A stretch of 34,502 bases of DNA from Clostridiales bacterium (GTDB taxonomy: Bacteria; Bacillota; Clostridia; Christensenellales; Pumilibacteraceae). The position numbers were made by a program, and so were the translations under genes. The DNA is taken from assembly GCA_022508485.1 (NCBI GenBank), contig JAFLVD010000021.1, positions 1-34,502 on the forward strand. Reading direction: 5' to 3'. Below, piece after piece: positions 1 to 9,146 of this stretch (its first letter is position 1; each line of letters begins with the position of its first letter). The notes below the pieces were generated by a model. The model was not told the DNA's origin. It was given only the letters and a program-made list of their open reading frames with translations, and did not search any database.

Positions 1-25
1 GTAATCCGCTAATTAGCCGTAACTA

Positions 26-2680
26 TTACTTTCTCGGGTTTTTGATGTTTGCCTGGGCGGCGGCGAGTCTTGCGATAGGCACGCGGTACGGCGAGCAGGA
101 AACGTAGTCAAGACCGATTGCGTGGCAGAACTCGATGGACGAAGGATCGCCGCCGTGTTCGCCGCAAATGCCGCAGTGCAGCTTTTTGCGAGTGGTCTTG
201 CCGAGCTTAACGGCTGTTTCCATAAGCTTGCCGACGCCTATCGTGTCGAGCCTGCTGAACGGATCGGATTCGTAAATCTTGGTCGCGTAGTAGCTGGGGA
301 GGAACTTGCCGGCGTCGTCTCGGCTGAAGCCGAACGTCATCTGCGTGAGGTCGTTGGTGCCGAAGCAGAAGAACTCGGCCTCTTTTGCGATTTCGTCGGC
401 GGTGAGCGCCGCGCGCGGAATCTCTATCATGGTGCCCACTTCGTATTTAAGCTTGGCACCCGACTCCTTAATAACCGCGTCCGCAGTCTCGACGACGATC
501 TTCTTAACGAAAGCAAGCTCTTTAACCTCGCCTACGAGAGGAATCATGATTTCGGGAACTACCTTCCAGTCGGGGTGGCGCTTCTGCACGGCGACGGCGG
601 CTTTAATAACCGCTTTGGTCTGCATAACGGCAATCTCGGGATAGGTTACGGTCAAACGGCAGCCGCGGTGGCCCATCATCGGGTTGAACTCGTGGAGGTC
701 GTTTATAAGCTGCTTAATCTGAGCGACCGACTTTTTCTGTGCCTTAGCGAGCGCCTTTATATCCTCTTCGTCGGTGGGAACAAACTCGTGAAGGGGCGGA
801 TCGAGGAAACGAATGGTAACGGGCTGACCCTCGAGAGCTTCCATAAGCCCTTCGAAGTCCGCCTGCTGCATAGGCTCGATCTTGGCGAGCGCTACCTCGC
901 GTTCTTCCTTGGTATCCGCACAAATCATCTCGCGGAACGCGCCGATACGGTCGGGCTCGAAGAACATATGCTCGGTACGGCAAAGACCGATACCCTGCGC
1001 GCCGAAAGCGGCGGCTTGCTTCGCGTCCTTGGGAGTATCCGCGTTGGTGCGGACGCCGAGCTTTTTATACTTATCGGCAAGAGCCATAATTCTGCCGAAG
1101 TAACCGGAGTTGGGATCTGCCGGAACGGTTTTAATAAGACGGTCATAGATGTTACCGGTCGAGCCGTCGAGCGAGAGAACGTCGCCCTCTTTAAACGTCT
1201 TACCGGCGAGAGTGAACTGCTTGTTCTCCTCGTCCATCTTTATGTCGCCGCAGCCGGAAACACAGCAAGTGCCCATGCCGCGCGCAACAACCGCAGCGTG
1301 CGAGGTCTGTCCGCCGCGAACGGTAAGAATACCCTGAGCGAACTTCATGCCCTCGATATCCTCGGGGCTGGTCTCCAAACGAACGAGAATAACCTTTTCG
1401 CCGACCTTGCCCTTTTCGACGGCGTCTTCGGCGGTGAATACGATATGACCTGCGGCCGCGCCGGGGGACGCTGCAATACCCTTGCCTACGACGTTGTTCT
1501 TGTCGGCGTCTTTAAGATCCTTCGTGTCGAACGTCGGGTGGAGGAGCATGTCGAGCGACTTTGCGTCAATCTGCATGAGCGCTTCCTTTTCGGAAATCAT
1601 GCCCTCGTCGATAAGGTCGCATGCGATTTTGATAGCGGCGGCGGCGGTGCGCTTGCCGTTACGGGTTTGAAGCATGTAAAGCTTGCCCTGCTCGATTGTA
1701 AACTCCATGTCCTGCATGTCGCGGTAATGCTTTTCGAGCGTGTCGCAAACCCCGAGGAACTGCTTGTAAACGTCGGGAAGAACTTCCGCCATCTTGCTTA
1801 TGGGCATAGGCGTACGAACGCCTGCGACAACGTCCTCGCCCTGAGCGTTCATAAGGAACTCGCCCATGAGACCCTTTTCGCCGGTGGCCGGGTTACGAGT
1901 AAACGCAACGCCAGTGCCGCAGTCGTCGCCCATGTTGCCGAACGCCATCATCTGGACGTTAACGGCGGTACCCCAGCTGTACGGAATGTCGTGGTCCATG
2001 CGGTAGATATTTGCACGGGGGTTGTCCCAGGAACGGAAAACGGCTTTTATTGCCTCGAAGAGCTGCTCCTTCGGATCGTCGGGGAAGTCCTTGCCGAGCT
2101 GCTTTTTGTACTCGGCCTTAAACTGGTTGGCAAGCTTTTTGAGGTCGTCTGCGTTGAGGTCTACGTCGAACTGGACGCCCTTATCTTCCTTCATCTTGTC
2201 AATAAGCTTTTCGAAATACTTTTTGCCGACTTCCATAACGACGTCCGAGAACATCTGAATAAAGCGGCGGTAGCAGTCCCACGCCCAGCGAGGGTTGTTG
2301 GATTTGGTTGCAATGGTGTTAACGACTTCCTCGTTGAGGCCGAGGTTAAGAATGGTGTCCATCATGCCCGGCATGGACGCTCTTGCGCCAGAACGGACGG
2401 AAACAAGAAGCGGATTTTCTTTATCGCCGAACTTTTTGCCGCAGATTTTTTCCATTTTGTCGATGTACGACATGATTTCTTTTTGAATATCGGGGTTGAT
2501 CTTGCGACCGTCCTCATAATACTGTGTGCACGCCTCGGTGGAAATGGTAAAGCCCTGCGGAACGGGAAGACCGATGTTGGTCATCTCCGCAAGGTTAGCG
2601 CCCTTACCGCCCAAAAGCTCTCTCATCTTGGCGTTACCCTCGGTGAAAAGATAGCAATACTTTTTTGCCGTTTTTGCCAT
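26..2680 (-). CDS. ppdK: Pyruvate, phosphate dikinase
   Basis: This cytoplasmic enzyme interconverts pyruvate, ATP and phosphate with phosphoenolpyruvate, AMP and pyrophosphate, and in anaerobes often works in the glycolytic direction. The 884 residues match the usual length of the family. The N-terminal ATP-grasp part runs to about residue 345. The phosphohistidine swivel domain follows with GGQTSHAAVVARGMG around His461, the residue that carries the phosphate. The C-terminal TIM barrel ends with the catalytic-cysteine segment CGICGEHGGDPSS. The ATG at 2680 has a good AAGGAG site and its own promoter at 2721-2749. It lies downstream of recO on the same strand, a neighbourhood also seen in other Clostridia. 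A long open frame on the opposite strand is only its shadow. Confidence 0.97.
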   Translation of the reverse strand: MAKTAKKYCYLFTEGNAKMRELLGGKGANLAEMTNIGLPVPQGFTISTEACTQYYEDGRKINPDIQKEIMSYIDKMEKICGKKFGDKENPLLVSVRSGARASMPGMMDTILNLGLNEEVVNTIATKSNNPRWAWDCYRRFIQMFSDVVMEVGKKYFEKLIDKMKEDKGVQFDVDLNADDLKKLANQFKAEYKKQLGKDFPDDPKEQLFEAIKAVFRSWDNPRANIYRMDHDIPYSWGTAVNVQMMAFGNMGDDCGTGVAFTRNPATGEKGLMGEFLMNAQGEDVVAGVRTPMPISKMAEVLPDVYKQFLGVCDTLEKHYRDMQDMEFTIEQGKLYMLQTRNGKRTAAAAIKIACDLIDEGMISEKEALMQIDAKSLDMLLHPTFDTKDLKDADKNNVVGKGIAASPGAAAGHIVFTAEDAVEKGKVGEKVILVRLETSPEDIEGMKFAQGILTVRGGQTSHAAVVARGMGTCCVSGCGDIKMDEENKQFTLAGKTFKEGDVLSLDGSTGNIYDRLIKTVPADPNSGYFGRIMALADKYKKLGVRTNADTPKDAKQAAAFGAQGIGLCRTEHMFFEPDRIGAFREMICADTKEEREVALAKIEPMQQADFEGLMEALEGQPVTIRFLDPPLHEFVPTDEEDIKALAKAQKKSVAQIKQLINDLHEFNPMMGHRGCRLTVTYPEIAVMQTKAVIKAAVAVQKRHPDWKVVPEIMIPLVGEVKELAFVKKIVVETADAVIKESGAKLKYEVGTMIEIPRAALTADEIAKEAEFFCFGTNDLTQMTFGFSRDDAGKFLPSYYATKIYESDPFSRLDTIGVGKLMETAVKLGKTTRKKLHCGICGEHGGDPSSIEFCHAIGLDYVSCSPYRVPIARLAAAQANIKNPRK

Positions 2681-2720
2681 TTTGTTCGTTTCTCCTTAAA
2701 TTGGTTTTTTGTCGGTTTTT

Positions 2721-2749
2721 ATTTTAACAAATATAATAAGTAAAGGCAA
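2721..2749 (-). promoter_or_regulatory. Promoter of ppdK
   Basis: On the minus strand TTGCCT (2744-2749) and TAAAAT (2721-2726) are separated by 17 bases. The predicted start leaves a leader of about 34 nt with AAGGAG ahead of the ppdK ATG. I see no convincing terminator between recO and this promoter, so some read-through from the recO operon is possible. Confidence 0.6.
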
Positions 2750-2842
2750 GCGATTTGACAGTCTTTTAAAAAATCTTAATCGTAAAAATCTGTTTTAATC
2801 CGATTTATATACCGTCTTAACCGTAATCGCCTCGGCTTAGTA

Positions 2843-3472
2843 TCAGTACAAATCAATCGACTGTACGCTTTTAAGCCCTATATCGAAATTCCGCTGAAAC
2901 TCCGCCGAGATAAACTTGAGCGCGCGACGAGAGAGGTCGTCGTCTTCCCTCTTTTCGTACCCTATTTTTTGCGCGTAGCCGAGAAGGCGCGGCGGCGAAA
3001 TGGGGTTTTGCTCAAACGTATACTCGCGGTAAAATCCCGAAAGCTCGAGAAGATGAAGCATGTACACCGACGCTTGATAGTACGGGTCGCCGTTAAACTC
3101 CGCCGCCGATAAAAACTTTAAAAACTCGACGTAAAGCTCTGGGTGCTTTTCGTCGTCTACGAGCGCTGCGACCGTCGCTTCCGCCGCGACCGAGGCGGCG
3201 GTAAACACCCTAAGGTCGGCGCAAAGCGTAAACCCGTCGCTTATAAGCATAGGCTCTATCGGTGTAAGATACGCGCCCTTCGACGAGGTCAGCCGCGACG
3301 AAAACACGGTAAACGGCTGAGCGAAAGGTTTTAGCTTGGCCTTTTCCTTTTTTACGCCACGAAAAACGACGGTAACAAGCCCGTGTTCTGCCGTAAAAAC
3401 GTCTGCAAGCCTGTCATCGTCGCGGTAATCCTTTATTTTGAGTACTACGCAATTATCTGTAAAATCGCGCAT
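2843..3472 (-). CDS. recO: DNA repair protein RecO, short form without zinc finger
   Basis: RecO loads RecA on single-stranded DNA with RecR and anneals SSB-coated strands. The N-terminal OB fold is recognisable (VVLKIKDYRDDDRL, then FTAEHGLVTVVFRGVKK), and the C-terminal helices end in a typical GLKSV segment. At about 209 residues it is shorter than the usual 240 to 250. The shortfall lies in the C-terminal region where many RecO proteins carry a four-cysteine zinc finger, and no CxxC pair is present. The ATG at 3472 is preferred because GAGGTG sits 5 bases upstream; an in-frame GTG at 3478 would overlap that site. It is the last gene of the operon, 9 bases after yqzL. Confidence 0.9.
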   Translation of the reverse strand: MRDFTDNCVVLKIKDYRDDDRLADVFTAEHGLVTVVFRGVKKEKAKLKPFAQPFTVFSSRLTSSKGAYLTPIEPMLISDGFTLCADLRVFTAASVAAEATVAALVDDEKHPELYVEFLKFLSAAEFNGDPYYQASVYMLHLLELSGFYREYTFEQNPISPPRLLGYAQKIGYEKREDDDLSRRALKFISAEFQRNFDIGLKSVQSIDLY

Positions 3473-3481
3473 ATTCACCTC

Positions 3482-3592
3482 TTATTCGATTTTGTCTTGA
3501 TTGCGCCTTTTTATCTCGGCGTACATCGAGTAGTATCTCGGCTCGCCGGTCATGCAAAAAAGGTCCCACATTTTCTGTTCTTCCTCTGTCAT
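3482..3592 (-). CDS. yqzL: YqzL-like small protein
   Basis: This 36-residue gene starts with MTEEEQKMWDLFCMTGEP and continues with a tyrosine-rich stretch and basic residues. The pattern W-x2-F-x2-TG followed by a tyrosine segment, together with its place exactly between era and recO, is what is known for the YqzL family of Firmicutes, whose function is not established. The ribosome site AGGAGG lies at a good distance from the ATG at 3592. Its stop is 9 bases before the recO ATG, so the two are probably co-translated. The identification rests on position and a short motif. Confidence 0.8.
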   Translation of the reverse strand: MTEEEQKMWDLFCMTGEPRYYSMYAEIKRRNQDKIE

Positions 3593-3659
3593 AGGTTTCG
3601 CCCTCCTTTTTGTTAGTTTGGCGCCCCGAGCGAAAACTATTCAAAGACGAACCTGCGTA

Positions 3660-4991
3660 TCAGTAGCCTATGTCGTGCAAAATGTTTTGGCGGTCGCGCC
3701 AGCCCTCGCGAACCTTTACGAACAGTTCCAAAAACACTTTTGCGTCGAGCATTTGTTCTATATCGCGCCTGGCGTAGCTGCCTATTTTTTTAATCATTGC
3801 GCCGTCGTCGCCTATAACTATACGCTTATGCGACTGTCTGTCCACAATGACGTCGGCGGTTATGCGGACGGGCGACGAATTTTCGTCTACCGATAGCACC
3901 GCTACGCCCACGCCGTGCGGAATCTCGTCCTGCAAAAACAGCAAAGCTTTTTCGCGTATGGTCTCGCCTATAATAAACTTAACCGGCCTATCGGTGTACT
4001 CGTCGGGCGGAAACAAAAATCCGCCGTCGCGGCATTCGCCTTTAAGTATCTTTTTGAGAAGTTCTATATTGTTTCCGTTTCGGCAGCTTGTGGGGATAAC
4101 GTCCTTTACGGCGTTCTTCCCCGAATTCATATACTTATTAAGCTTATCGAGAATGGGATATATCGCGTCGTACCCTTTTAGGTCCGTTTTATTTACAACG
4201 ATATACAGCGGCGCGCCGCTTTTAATAAGCGAGTTAATCGTTTTCTCGTCGTCCGGCGTAACGCCCTTCGTGCAGTCGAGAACGAGAACTACGACGTCCG
4301 CATCGCCGCCGAGCGCGCTTTTTACGCTTTTGTCGAGGTGCTCGTCCAGCTTGGTGCGCGGCTTAAACATTCCGGGCGTATCCAAAAACACAATTTGTTT
4401 ATTGCCCTCGGTGCATATCCCGGTAATGCGGTCGCGCGTCGTTTGAGGCTTGGGCGAAACGATAGACACCTTTTCCCCGACTATTGCGTTTACGATAGAG
4501 CTTTTTCCGGCGTTCGGTCTGCCCACGACCGCGACGACAACCGACTCGTCCTTAGCAGCAAGCGCCTTTTCTTCGAGCGCACGCATTTTAGCTTTGTCGC
4601 TTTCCTCGATATGGTCGTAGCCGAGAAGGTGCAGCAGGCCGTGAACGAACAGATAATTTATCTCGCGCTCGCCCGTTCCGAACTCCTCAGCCTGCCGTGC
4701 CGCCGCGTCCGTATTTATAGCTATCTCGCCGAGCACGACCGCGTTTTGCATACGGTCGAAGTCCTCGGGGTAATTGGCTTTATCAAAGCTCTTTATCTCG
4801 GACAGCGCCGGGTAGCTCAAAACGTCAGTGGTTTTGTCCACGCCGCGCGTCGACTTATTAAGCTCTTGCATTTCCCCGTCGTTTACGAGAGCGACGTCCA
4901 CCGAAGCGCTTCCCGATAAATCGAGCATGTCGAAAACTATGCCGGCAAGGCGTAAAAATTCGGGCATAAAGTCGCCGGTAAGCTTAATCAT
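3660..4991 (-). CDS. ybeY-era: YbeY-Era fusion: rRNA maturation nuclease joined to ribosome-assembly GTPase
   Basis: One 443-residue frame holds two normally separate ribosome maturation proteins. Residues 1 to about 146 are YbeY, with the metal site HGLLHLLGYDH giving His117, His121 and His127. From about residue 150 a complete Era follows directly: P-loop GRPNAGKS (157-164), G3 DTPG (204-207), G4 NKTD (267-270), then a C-terminal KH domain with RIVIGDDGAMIKKIG that binds the 3' end of 16S rRNA. There is almost no linker. The ATG at 4991 overlaps the pgpH stop by 8 bases and has GGTGG 5 bases upstream; an in-frame GTG at 5000 is the alternative. In Bacillus subtilis dgkA and cdd lie between ybeY and era. 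Both are absent here, which fits a deletion that joined the two frames. Confidence 0.93.
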   Translation of the reverse strand: MIKLTGDFMPEFLRLAGIVFDMLDLSGSASVDVALVNDGEMQELNKSTRGVDKTTDVLSYPALSEIKSFDKANYPEDFDRMQNAVVLGEIAINTDAAARQAEEFGTGEREINYLFVHGLLHLLGYDHIEESDKAKMRALEEKALAAKDESVVVAVVGRPNAGKSSIVNAIVGEKVSIVSPKPQTTRDRITGICTEGNKQIVFLDTPGMFKPRTKLDEHLDKSVKSALGGDADVVVLVLDCTKGVTPDDEKTINSLIKSGAPLYIVVNKTDLKGYDAIYPILDKLNKYMNSGKNAVKDVIPTSCRNGNNIELLKKILKGECRDGGFLFPPDEYTDRPVKFIIGETIREKALLFLQDEIPHGVGVAVLSVDENSSPVRITADVIVDRQSHKRIVIGDDGAMIKKIGSYARRDIEQMLDAKVFLELFVKVREGWRDRQNILHDIGY

Positions 4992-6447
4992 TGTCGCCAC
5001 CGCGCCCGTTATTGTATTTTATACGTTTATGGAAAAGACCGCCGTACGCGCCGACAATGGCCTCTCTGAGCGTGTTAAGGTCCCTCATGGTAATCGAGCA
5101 GTTGTCAAACTGACCGAGCCGCAGTCGCTCGTCTATCATCTTTCTAAGGAACTTGTCCACGCGCTCGCCGTCGGGGTTATCCATTGCGCGGATAGCCGCT
5201 TCCGCCGCGTCGCATATCATAAGGATAGCGGTTATCTTGCCGGTGGGCGTATCGCCGTGGTAACGGTATTCGTTCATATCGACGTCGCTGTCGGTAAGCT
5301 TTTGCGCCTTGTTATAAAAGTACGTTATGGGAAGCGTGCCGTGGTGTTCTATCGTCGCGCGCGCAACCTCTTCCGGGATATGGTACTTTTTGCAAAGCTC
5401 GTACCCGTCCGTCGTGTGCTGACGGATTATTTCCGCCGACACCTCGGGAAGAATGTCGTCGTGAGGGTTGTAGCCTGCCTGGTTTTCGGTAAAGTACGAC
5501 GCGTTGTTTAGCTTGCCCACGTCGTGATAGTAAGCACAGGCCCTCGCAAGGTACGGATCCTCTCCTATCGCGTTGGCGCAGATCTCGGCAAAGTTGGCAA
5601 GCGAAAGGCTGTGGTTAAACGTGCCCGGCGCTTCTGTAATAAGTCTATGGATAAGCGGCGCCTTGTGGTTGGTAAGCTCGATAAGACGCGAGTCGGTGGT
5701 TATGTTAAACACAACCTCTATTATAGGTACGATAATGCTCGCGAGAAGAACGTGCCCGACGGCAAACGCGCCGATATAAATAATGTTATCCACAAACGGC
5801 TGCGCGTCGAGCGAGTACGCGCAGATAAGCACGGCATACATACCGATTACGCAAATCGCCGTGGTAAGCGAGCGGAAAATCGAAGCGATACGTGTCATTC
5901 CGTTGGGGAAAATATACGCCGCAACCGCGCCGCTCAACAGCCCGGTAATTGACGTGAAAATAACGATTGGAAGGTGCGTTGCGCCTGCGATATTGATAAG
6001 CGAAAAGGACGATATAAGGCAGGTAAACACGTTAAGAATAAACGCGTCGCGTTTTTTGGAAAACGGCAGTGCGATAAGCGAGGTTAACGCGACAAACATC
6101 GAAAACGGGCTTAAATGAGCAAGCAGTACGTTGGCAGTGGTAACTAAGGCAAACACGGTCATAATTGCGCCGGCCTCTCTTAAACTTAGCAAAAGCTCTT
6201 TACGCGAGATTACCGTATAGGTATAAAGGGCGCTCAGCATGACGATAAGAACGAGCGCAAACAAGCTGTTTGCCGCGGTTTCGCTTATAACCGCGTCGTT
6301 CGTATCCAAAAAATGTACGCGCAATATAATCGCTATGTAGATAACAGCGAAAACTATTGCGAAAATTCCGGCAAGCCAAAAGTATGCGCTGAGCGGCGCC
6401 TTTGTGGTCTCTACGGAATGTATATTAGGTTTCTTCGTCTGTTCCAT
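4984..6447 (-). CDS. pgpH: PgpH-type c-di-AMP phosphodiesterase without its extracytoplasmic domain
   Basis: PgpH hydrolyses cyclic di-AMP in the cytoplasm through an HD domain anchored by eight membrane segments. The HD part is clear: APGTFNHSLSLANFAE, ACAYYHDVGKL, ENQAGYNPHDD, RQHTTDGYEL, IEHHGTLP and a later MICDAAEAA, so all metal-binding positions are present. The N-terminus has one membrane segment, a gap of only about 20 residues, then seven more segments. Canonical PgpH is about 700 residues with an extracellular 7TMR-HDED domain of some 200 residues in that gap; this protein has 487 and lacks it. The ATG at 6447 (MEQTKKPN) has a strong AAGGAG and overlaps the end of phoH by 23 bases. 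Longer upstream starts have no ribosome site. Confidence 0.92.
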   Translation of the reverse strand: MEQTKKPNIHSVETTKAPLSAYFWLAGIFAIVFAVIYIAIILRVHFLDTNDAVISETAANSLFALVLIVMLSALYTYTVISRKELLLSLREAGAIMTVFALVTTANVLLAHLSPFSMFVALTSLIALPFSKKRDAFILNVFTCLISSFSLINIAGATHLPIVIFTSITGLLSGAVAAYIFPNGMTRIASIFRSLTTAICVIGMYAVLICAYSLDAQPFVDNIIYIGAFAVGHVLLASIIVPIIEVVFNITTDSRLIELTNHKAPLIHRLITEAPGTFNHSLSLANFAEICANAIGEDPYLARACAYYHDVGKLNNASYFTENQAGYNPHDDILPEVSAEIIRQHTTDGYELCKKYHIPEEVARATIEHHGTLPITYFYNKAQKLTDSDVDMNEYRYHGDTPTGKITAILMICDAAEAAIRAMDNPDGERVDKFLRKMIDERLRLGQFDNCSITMRDLNTLREAIVGAYGGLFHKRIKYNNGRGGDND

Positions 6448-7378
6448 GATTTCTCCTTTGCGAATACTCGTTGTACGCGGAAACGATTTTGGACACGAGG
6501 TCGTGCCGTACAACGTCCGTCTCCGTCAAATGCACAAACGCAATCGACGGGATATTTTTGAGCACATTTTCCGCTTCGATAAGCCCGGACGGCGCGCCGC
6601 GAAGATCCATCTGCGTAACATCGCCGGTTATAATCGCGCGGCTCCCCTCGCCGAAACGAGTTAAAAACATCTTCATTTGCTCGGGCGTGGTGTTTTGCGC
6701 CTCGTCGAGTATCATAAACGCACGGGACAGCGTTCTTCCGCGCATGTACGCAAGCGGTGCGACTTCCACTATTCCGCGCTCGATAAGCTTAACGTAATCA
6801 CCGCCGAACATATCGCCGAGCGCGTCGTATAAAGGCCTTAGGTATGGGTCGACCTTCATTTGAAGATCTCCCGGCAAAAACCCGAGCTTTTCGCCCGCCT
6901 CTATCGCGGGCCTTGTAAGAATAATCCTATCGACGTCGCCGCGCTTAACGGCGGCAGCCGCAAGCGCAACGGCAAGGTACGTTTTTCCTGTGCCGGCAGG
7001 GCCGATTGCAAAAGTCATAAGGTTGGAATTAACCGCGTCGATAAACCGCTTTTGCCCCACGGTCTTTGGGAAAATCTTTTTTCCGTGCGCCGTTACGCAC
7101 GCCGAAACGGAATAAATCGCCTCGACTCCGCCCTTGTCGGTACGAAGAATATCGAGCACGCGTTTTACGGTGGGCGGATCTATTTTTTCGCCGCGTTCTG
7201 ATAAAGCGGCAAGCTTTTCTATTAAAAGCGCCGCCTCTTCCGCGCCGTCGCCCGATATTTCGGGGCCGTTCGGGGATATTCTGACGGTAACGCCGCAAAG
7301 CGATTCAATCGCATTAAGATTGGCATCGTATGCGCCGAACACCGCTTTTAAATTGTCTTCGGTAAAAACGTGTTTCAA
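6425..7378 (-). CDS. phoH: PhoH-family ATPase
   Basis: This is a cytoplasmic P-loop ATPase related to the helicase core, possibly acting in RNA metabolism; its substrate is not settled. The 317 residues match the usual length. Walker A is GPAGTGKT and Walker B is FMILDEAQNTT, followed by the typical MKMFLTRFGEGSRAIITGD segment. The start is TTG at 7378, with GGAG 7 bases upstream and no better ATG nearby. It lies 53 bases downstream of yqfD and runs into pgpH with an overlap, as in the standard Firmicutes operon. Confidence 0.95.
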   Translation of the reverse strand: MKHVFTEDNLKAVFGAYDANLNAIESLCGVTVRISPNGPEISGDGAEEAALLIEKLAALSERGEKIDPPTVKRVLDILRTDKGGVEAIYSVSACVTAHGKKIFPKTVGQKRFIDAVNSNLMTFAIGPAGTGKTYLAVALAAAAVKRGDVDRIILTRPAIEAGEKLGFLPGDLQMKVDPYLRPLYDALGDMFGGDYVKLIERGIVEVAPLAYMRGRTLSRAFMILDEAQNTTPEQMKMFLTRFGEGSRAIITGDVTQMDLRGAPSGLIEAENVLKNIPSIAFVHLTETDVVRHDLVSKIVSAYNEYSQRRNHGTDEET

Positions 7379-7431
7379 AAACTCTTCTCCGAATGTCTTA
7401 AATGGTTTACACCTTGTTTATTCCCAAAACA

Positions 7432-8880
7432 TTACCGTTTTACGCCGCGCGATATAAGCGCCTCGCCGCCGAAAAACAAATGAATGTTGATAAGCCCCGT
7501 TTCGGACGTCTCCGCGGTGTACGACATTTCGAGCTTGTCGCGGTCGTAAAACCCAAAGTCCTCGCGCTTTGCTTCCGCAAGAGCGTACGCCGCCTGCTCT
7601 GCCGTGCGCTCTACCTCGACGCGCTTTGTCTCGTAAAACTCGTACGTGGTAACGTAAAGCGGCAGCAGCACGTCGTAAGAAGCGGTATAGCAAACGCTTT
7701 CATACGATGCGTACGGCGAACGCGGCTTAAAAAAGGTCTTGCCGAAAAGCGTCCACGCACTCTTTTTGTACACTTTCCCGGTCCGTTTGTAAACGACCTC
7801 GACCGGCGAAACGGAAACGTTATAGCCTATCGAAACGTTGCCGTAAATCTCGCCCTCGCACTCGGCGGAAAAAAGCGGCTCGCCGGCGGTGGAGTACACA
7901 ACTCCGTCCGCAAGGATATCGCCCTTTTTTACCGCGTCGCCGCGCTTAACCTTAGACGTTCCGCTGCGAATTACAACGCGCGTAACAACTGCGTCGTATG
8001 CCGATTCGTAAGCGGAATAGCTTTCCTTTTGGGAAGTCTCGCCCGATTCGAGTACGTTAACGTAAAGCGAGGTACCTATAAGCGAGCAGTCGCAGTCGGC
8101 AATGCCGTCAAGCCCGTTTACGATGGCTACGACCTTGTCCGTATCTATATCGCGCTTATCGGCACCTACAAATATCCCGGCGTCGCGAAGCGCGCACAGC
8201 ACGGCGTCCTCGCTCACCTTTTCGTTTCCCGAAACGTGTACGGCGTAAATATGGGAATATGAAAAGTACACGGCGAACGCCGCCGTCGCGGCACCTACGA
8301 CAAGTCCGGCGCGAGACAGCCAATATTTGGCGGCTCGCGGCAGACCGTACGTCTCGCCTAAGATATAATTATAACACATTTCGTCCAAAAATGCAATAGC
8401 TTTACCCAAGTCTTTTTTTTGCACTTTAAATCGAAATTTGCCGTCGCACTTTTTAACGTCGACCGCCTTTATTCCGGCGGAAGAAAGCCGACTCAATACG
8501 GAGGTTACGTCGCCTTTAACCTCTATCTCGACGCGCGGAATAACGCCGTAATTACGGTAGGAAAAAGCGTAGTCGCCGTGCTTTAACCTTTTGATAACCG
8601 CCGCGTACACTTTTTTTCTTTTTTCGAGGCGTCGCGCCTCTATTATTCTGTTCCGCTCGATGGTGGCGGCCCTTTCCTCTTCGCGCCGCTTTTTCTCTTC
8701 GTCTCGAATAATCTTATTTTTCTCTTTTAATTCAGCCTTTTCTATGTCGCGCTTTGCTTTTTCCTCTTTACGTATTGCCGCTTGCTCGAGCTTTTTCGCT
8801 TGTTTGTCGCGGCGCGCTTTTTCTCTGTCCGTTTCGGAAACGGACGGTACGGTAAAGTCGTCTGCTTTTTTTACCTTCAT
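7432..8880 (-). CDS. yqfD: Sporulation protein YqfD with charged N-terminal coiled coil
   Basis: YqfD is a membrane-linked protein made during sporulation in Bacilli and Clostridia; its biochemical role is unknown. Residues from about 95 onward fit the family: a short cytoplasmic part, a membrane segment (GLVVGAATAAFAVYFSYSHIYAV), then an extracytoplasmic region with VSGNEKVSEDAVLCAL and a later VIRSGTSKVKRGDAVKKGDILADG. The first 90 or so residues are an added lysine, glutamate and arginine rich segment that should form a long helix or coiled coil, making the protein 482 residues against about 400 in the family. Its ATG overlaps the yqfC stop in ATGA, so the two are translationally coupled. 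Confidence 0.88.
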   Translation of the reverse strand: MKVKKADDFTVPSVSETDREKARRDKQAKKLEQAAIRKEEKAKRDIEKAELKEKNKIIRDEEKKRREEERAATIERNRIIEARRLEKRKKVYAAVIKRLKHGDYAFSYRNYGVIPRVEIEVKGDVTSVLSRLSSAGIKAVDVKKCDGKFRFKVQKKDLGKAIAFLDEMCYNYILGETYGLPRAAKYWLSRAGLVVGAATAAFAVYFSYSHIYAVHVSGNEKVSEDAVLCALRDAGIFVGADKRDIDTDKVVAIVNGLDGIADCDCSLIGTSLYVNVLESGETSQKESYSAYESAYDAVVTRVVIRSGTSKVKRGDAVKKGDILADGVVYSTAGEPLFSAECEGEIYGNVSIGYNVSVSPVEVVYKRTGKVYKKSAWTLFGKTFFKPRSPYASYESVCYTASYDVLLPLYVTTYEFYETKRVEVERTAEQAAYALAEAKREDFGFYDRDKLEMSYTAETSETGLINIHLFFGGEALISRGVKR

Positions 8881-9131
8881 AGTCTATCCACCGCAACAGA
8901 TTTAATTTCACCCAAAATCGCCACACAGTCGCCCGAAAGCTCTTTTACGGACATCTCCGCGCCGAGCGCGGTCAGCACGCCGCCGTTAACCTTAAACACC
9001 ATCTCGTCCGGGTCGAGCTTAATAGGCTTACCGCCCTCGATATAGAGCGCGTCCTTACCGAAAAGCGTAGCCTGAAACTTAAACTCGGGAAGAGTTCCGA
9101 ACATCTTGGAAATCTGATCGACAAAGCTCAT
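8877..9131 (-). CDS. yqfC: Sporulation protein YqfC
   Basis: This 84-residue YabP/YqfC-family protein is the usual partner of yqfD. Visible features are MSFVDQISKMFGTLPEF, an LYIEGGK segment and the closing VAILGEIKSVAVDRL, all typical of the small beta-rich family. The ATG at 9131 is chosen over an in-frame TTG at 9143 because GGGG lies 5 bases ahead of it and the TTG has no ribosome site. The gene opens the operon and follows a sequence that fits a sigma-E promoter. Confidence 0.87.
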   Translation of the reverse strand: MSFVDQISKMFGTLPEFKFQATLFGKDALYIEGGKPIKLDPDEMVFKVNGGVLTALGAEMSVKELSGDCVAILGEIKSVAVDRL

Positions 9132-9146
9132 AATATACCCCAAAGT

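Noticed and set aside
122-2743. Long open frame of 873 codons on the plus strand opposite ppdK
   Set aside because: It is antisense to a clear, full-length ppdK and has no ribosome site or family resemblance. Long antisense frames are expected opposite highly expressed genes with biased codons.
2843-3478. Frameshifted or broken recO
   Set aside because: The C-terminal end of the protein is of the normal type, so the short length is an internal reduction, not a truncation.
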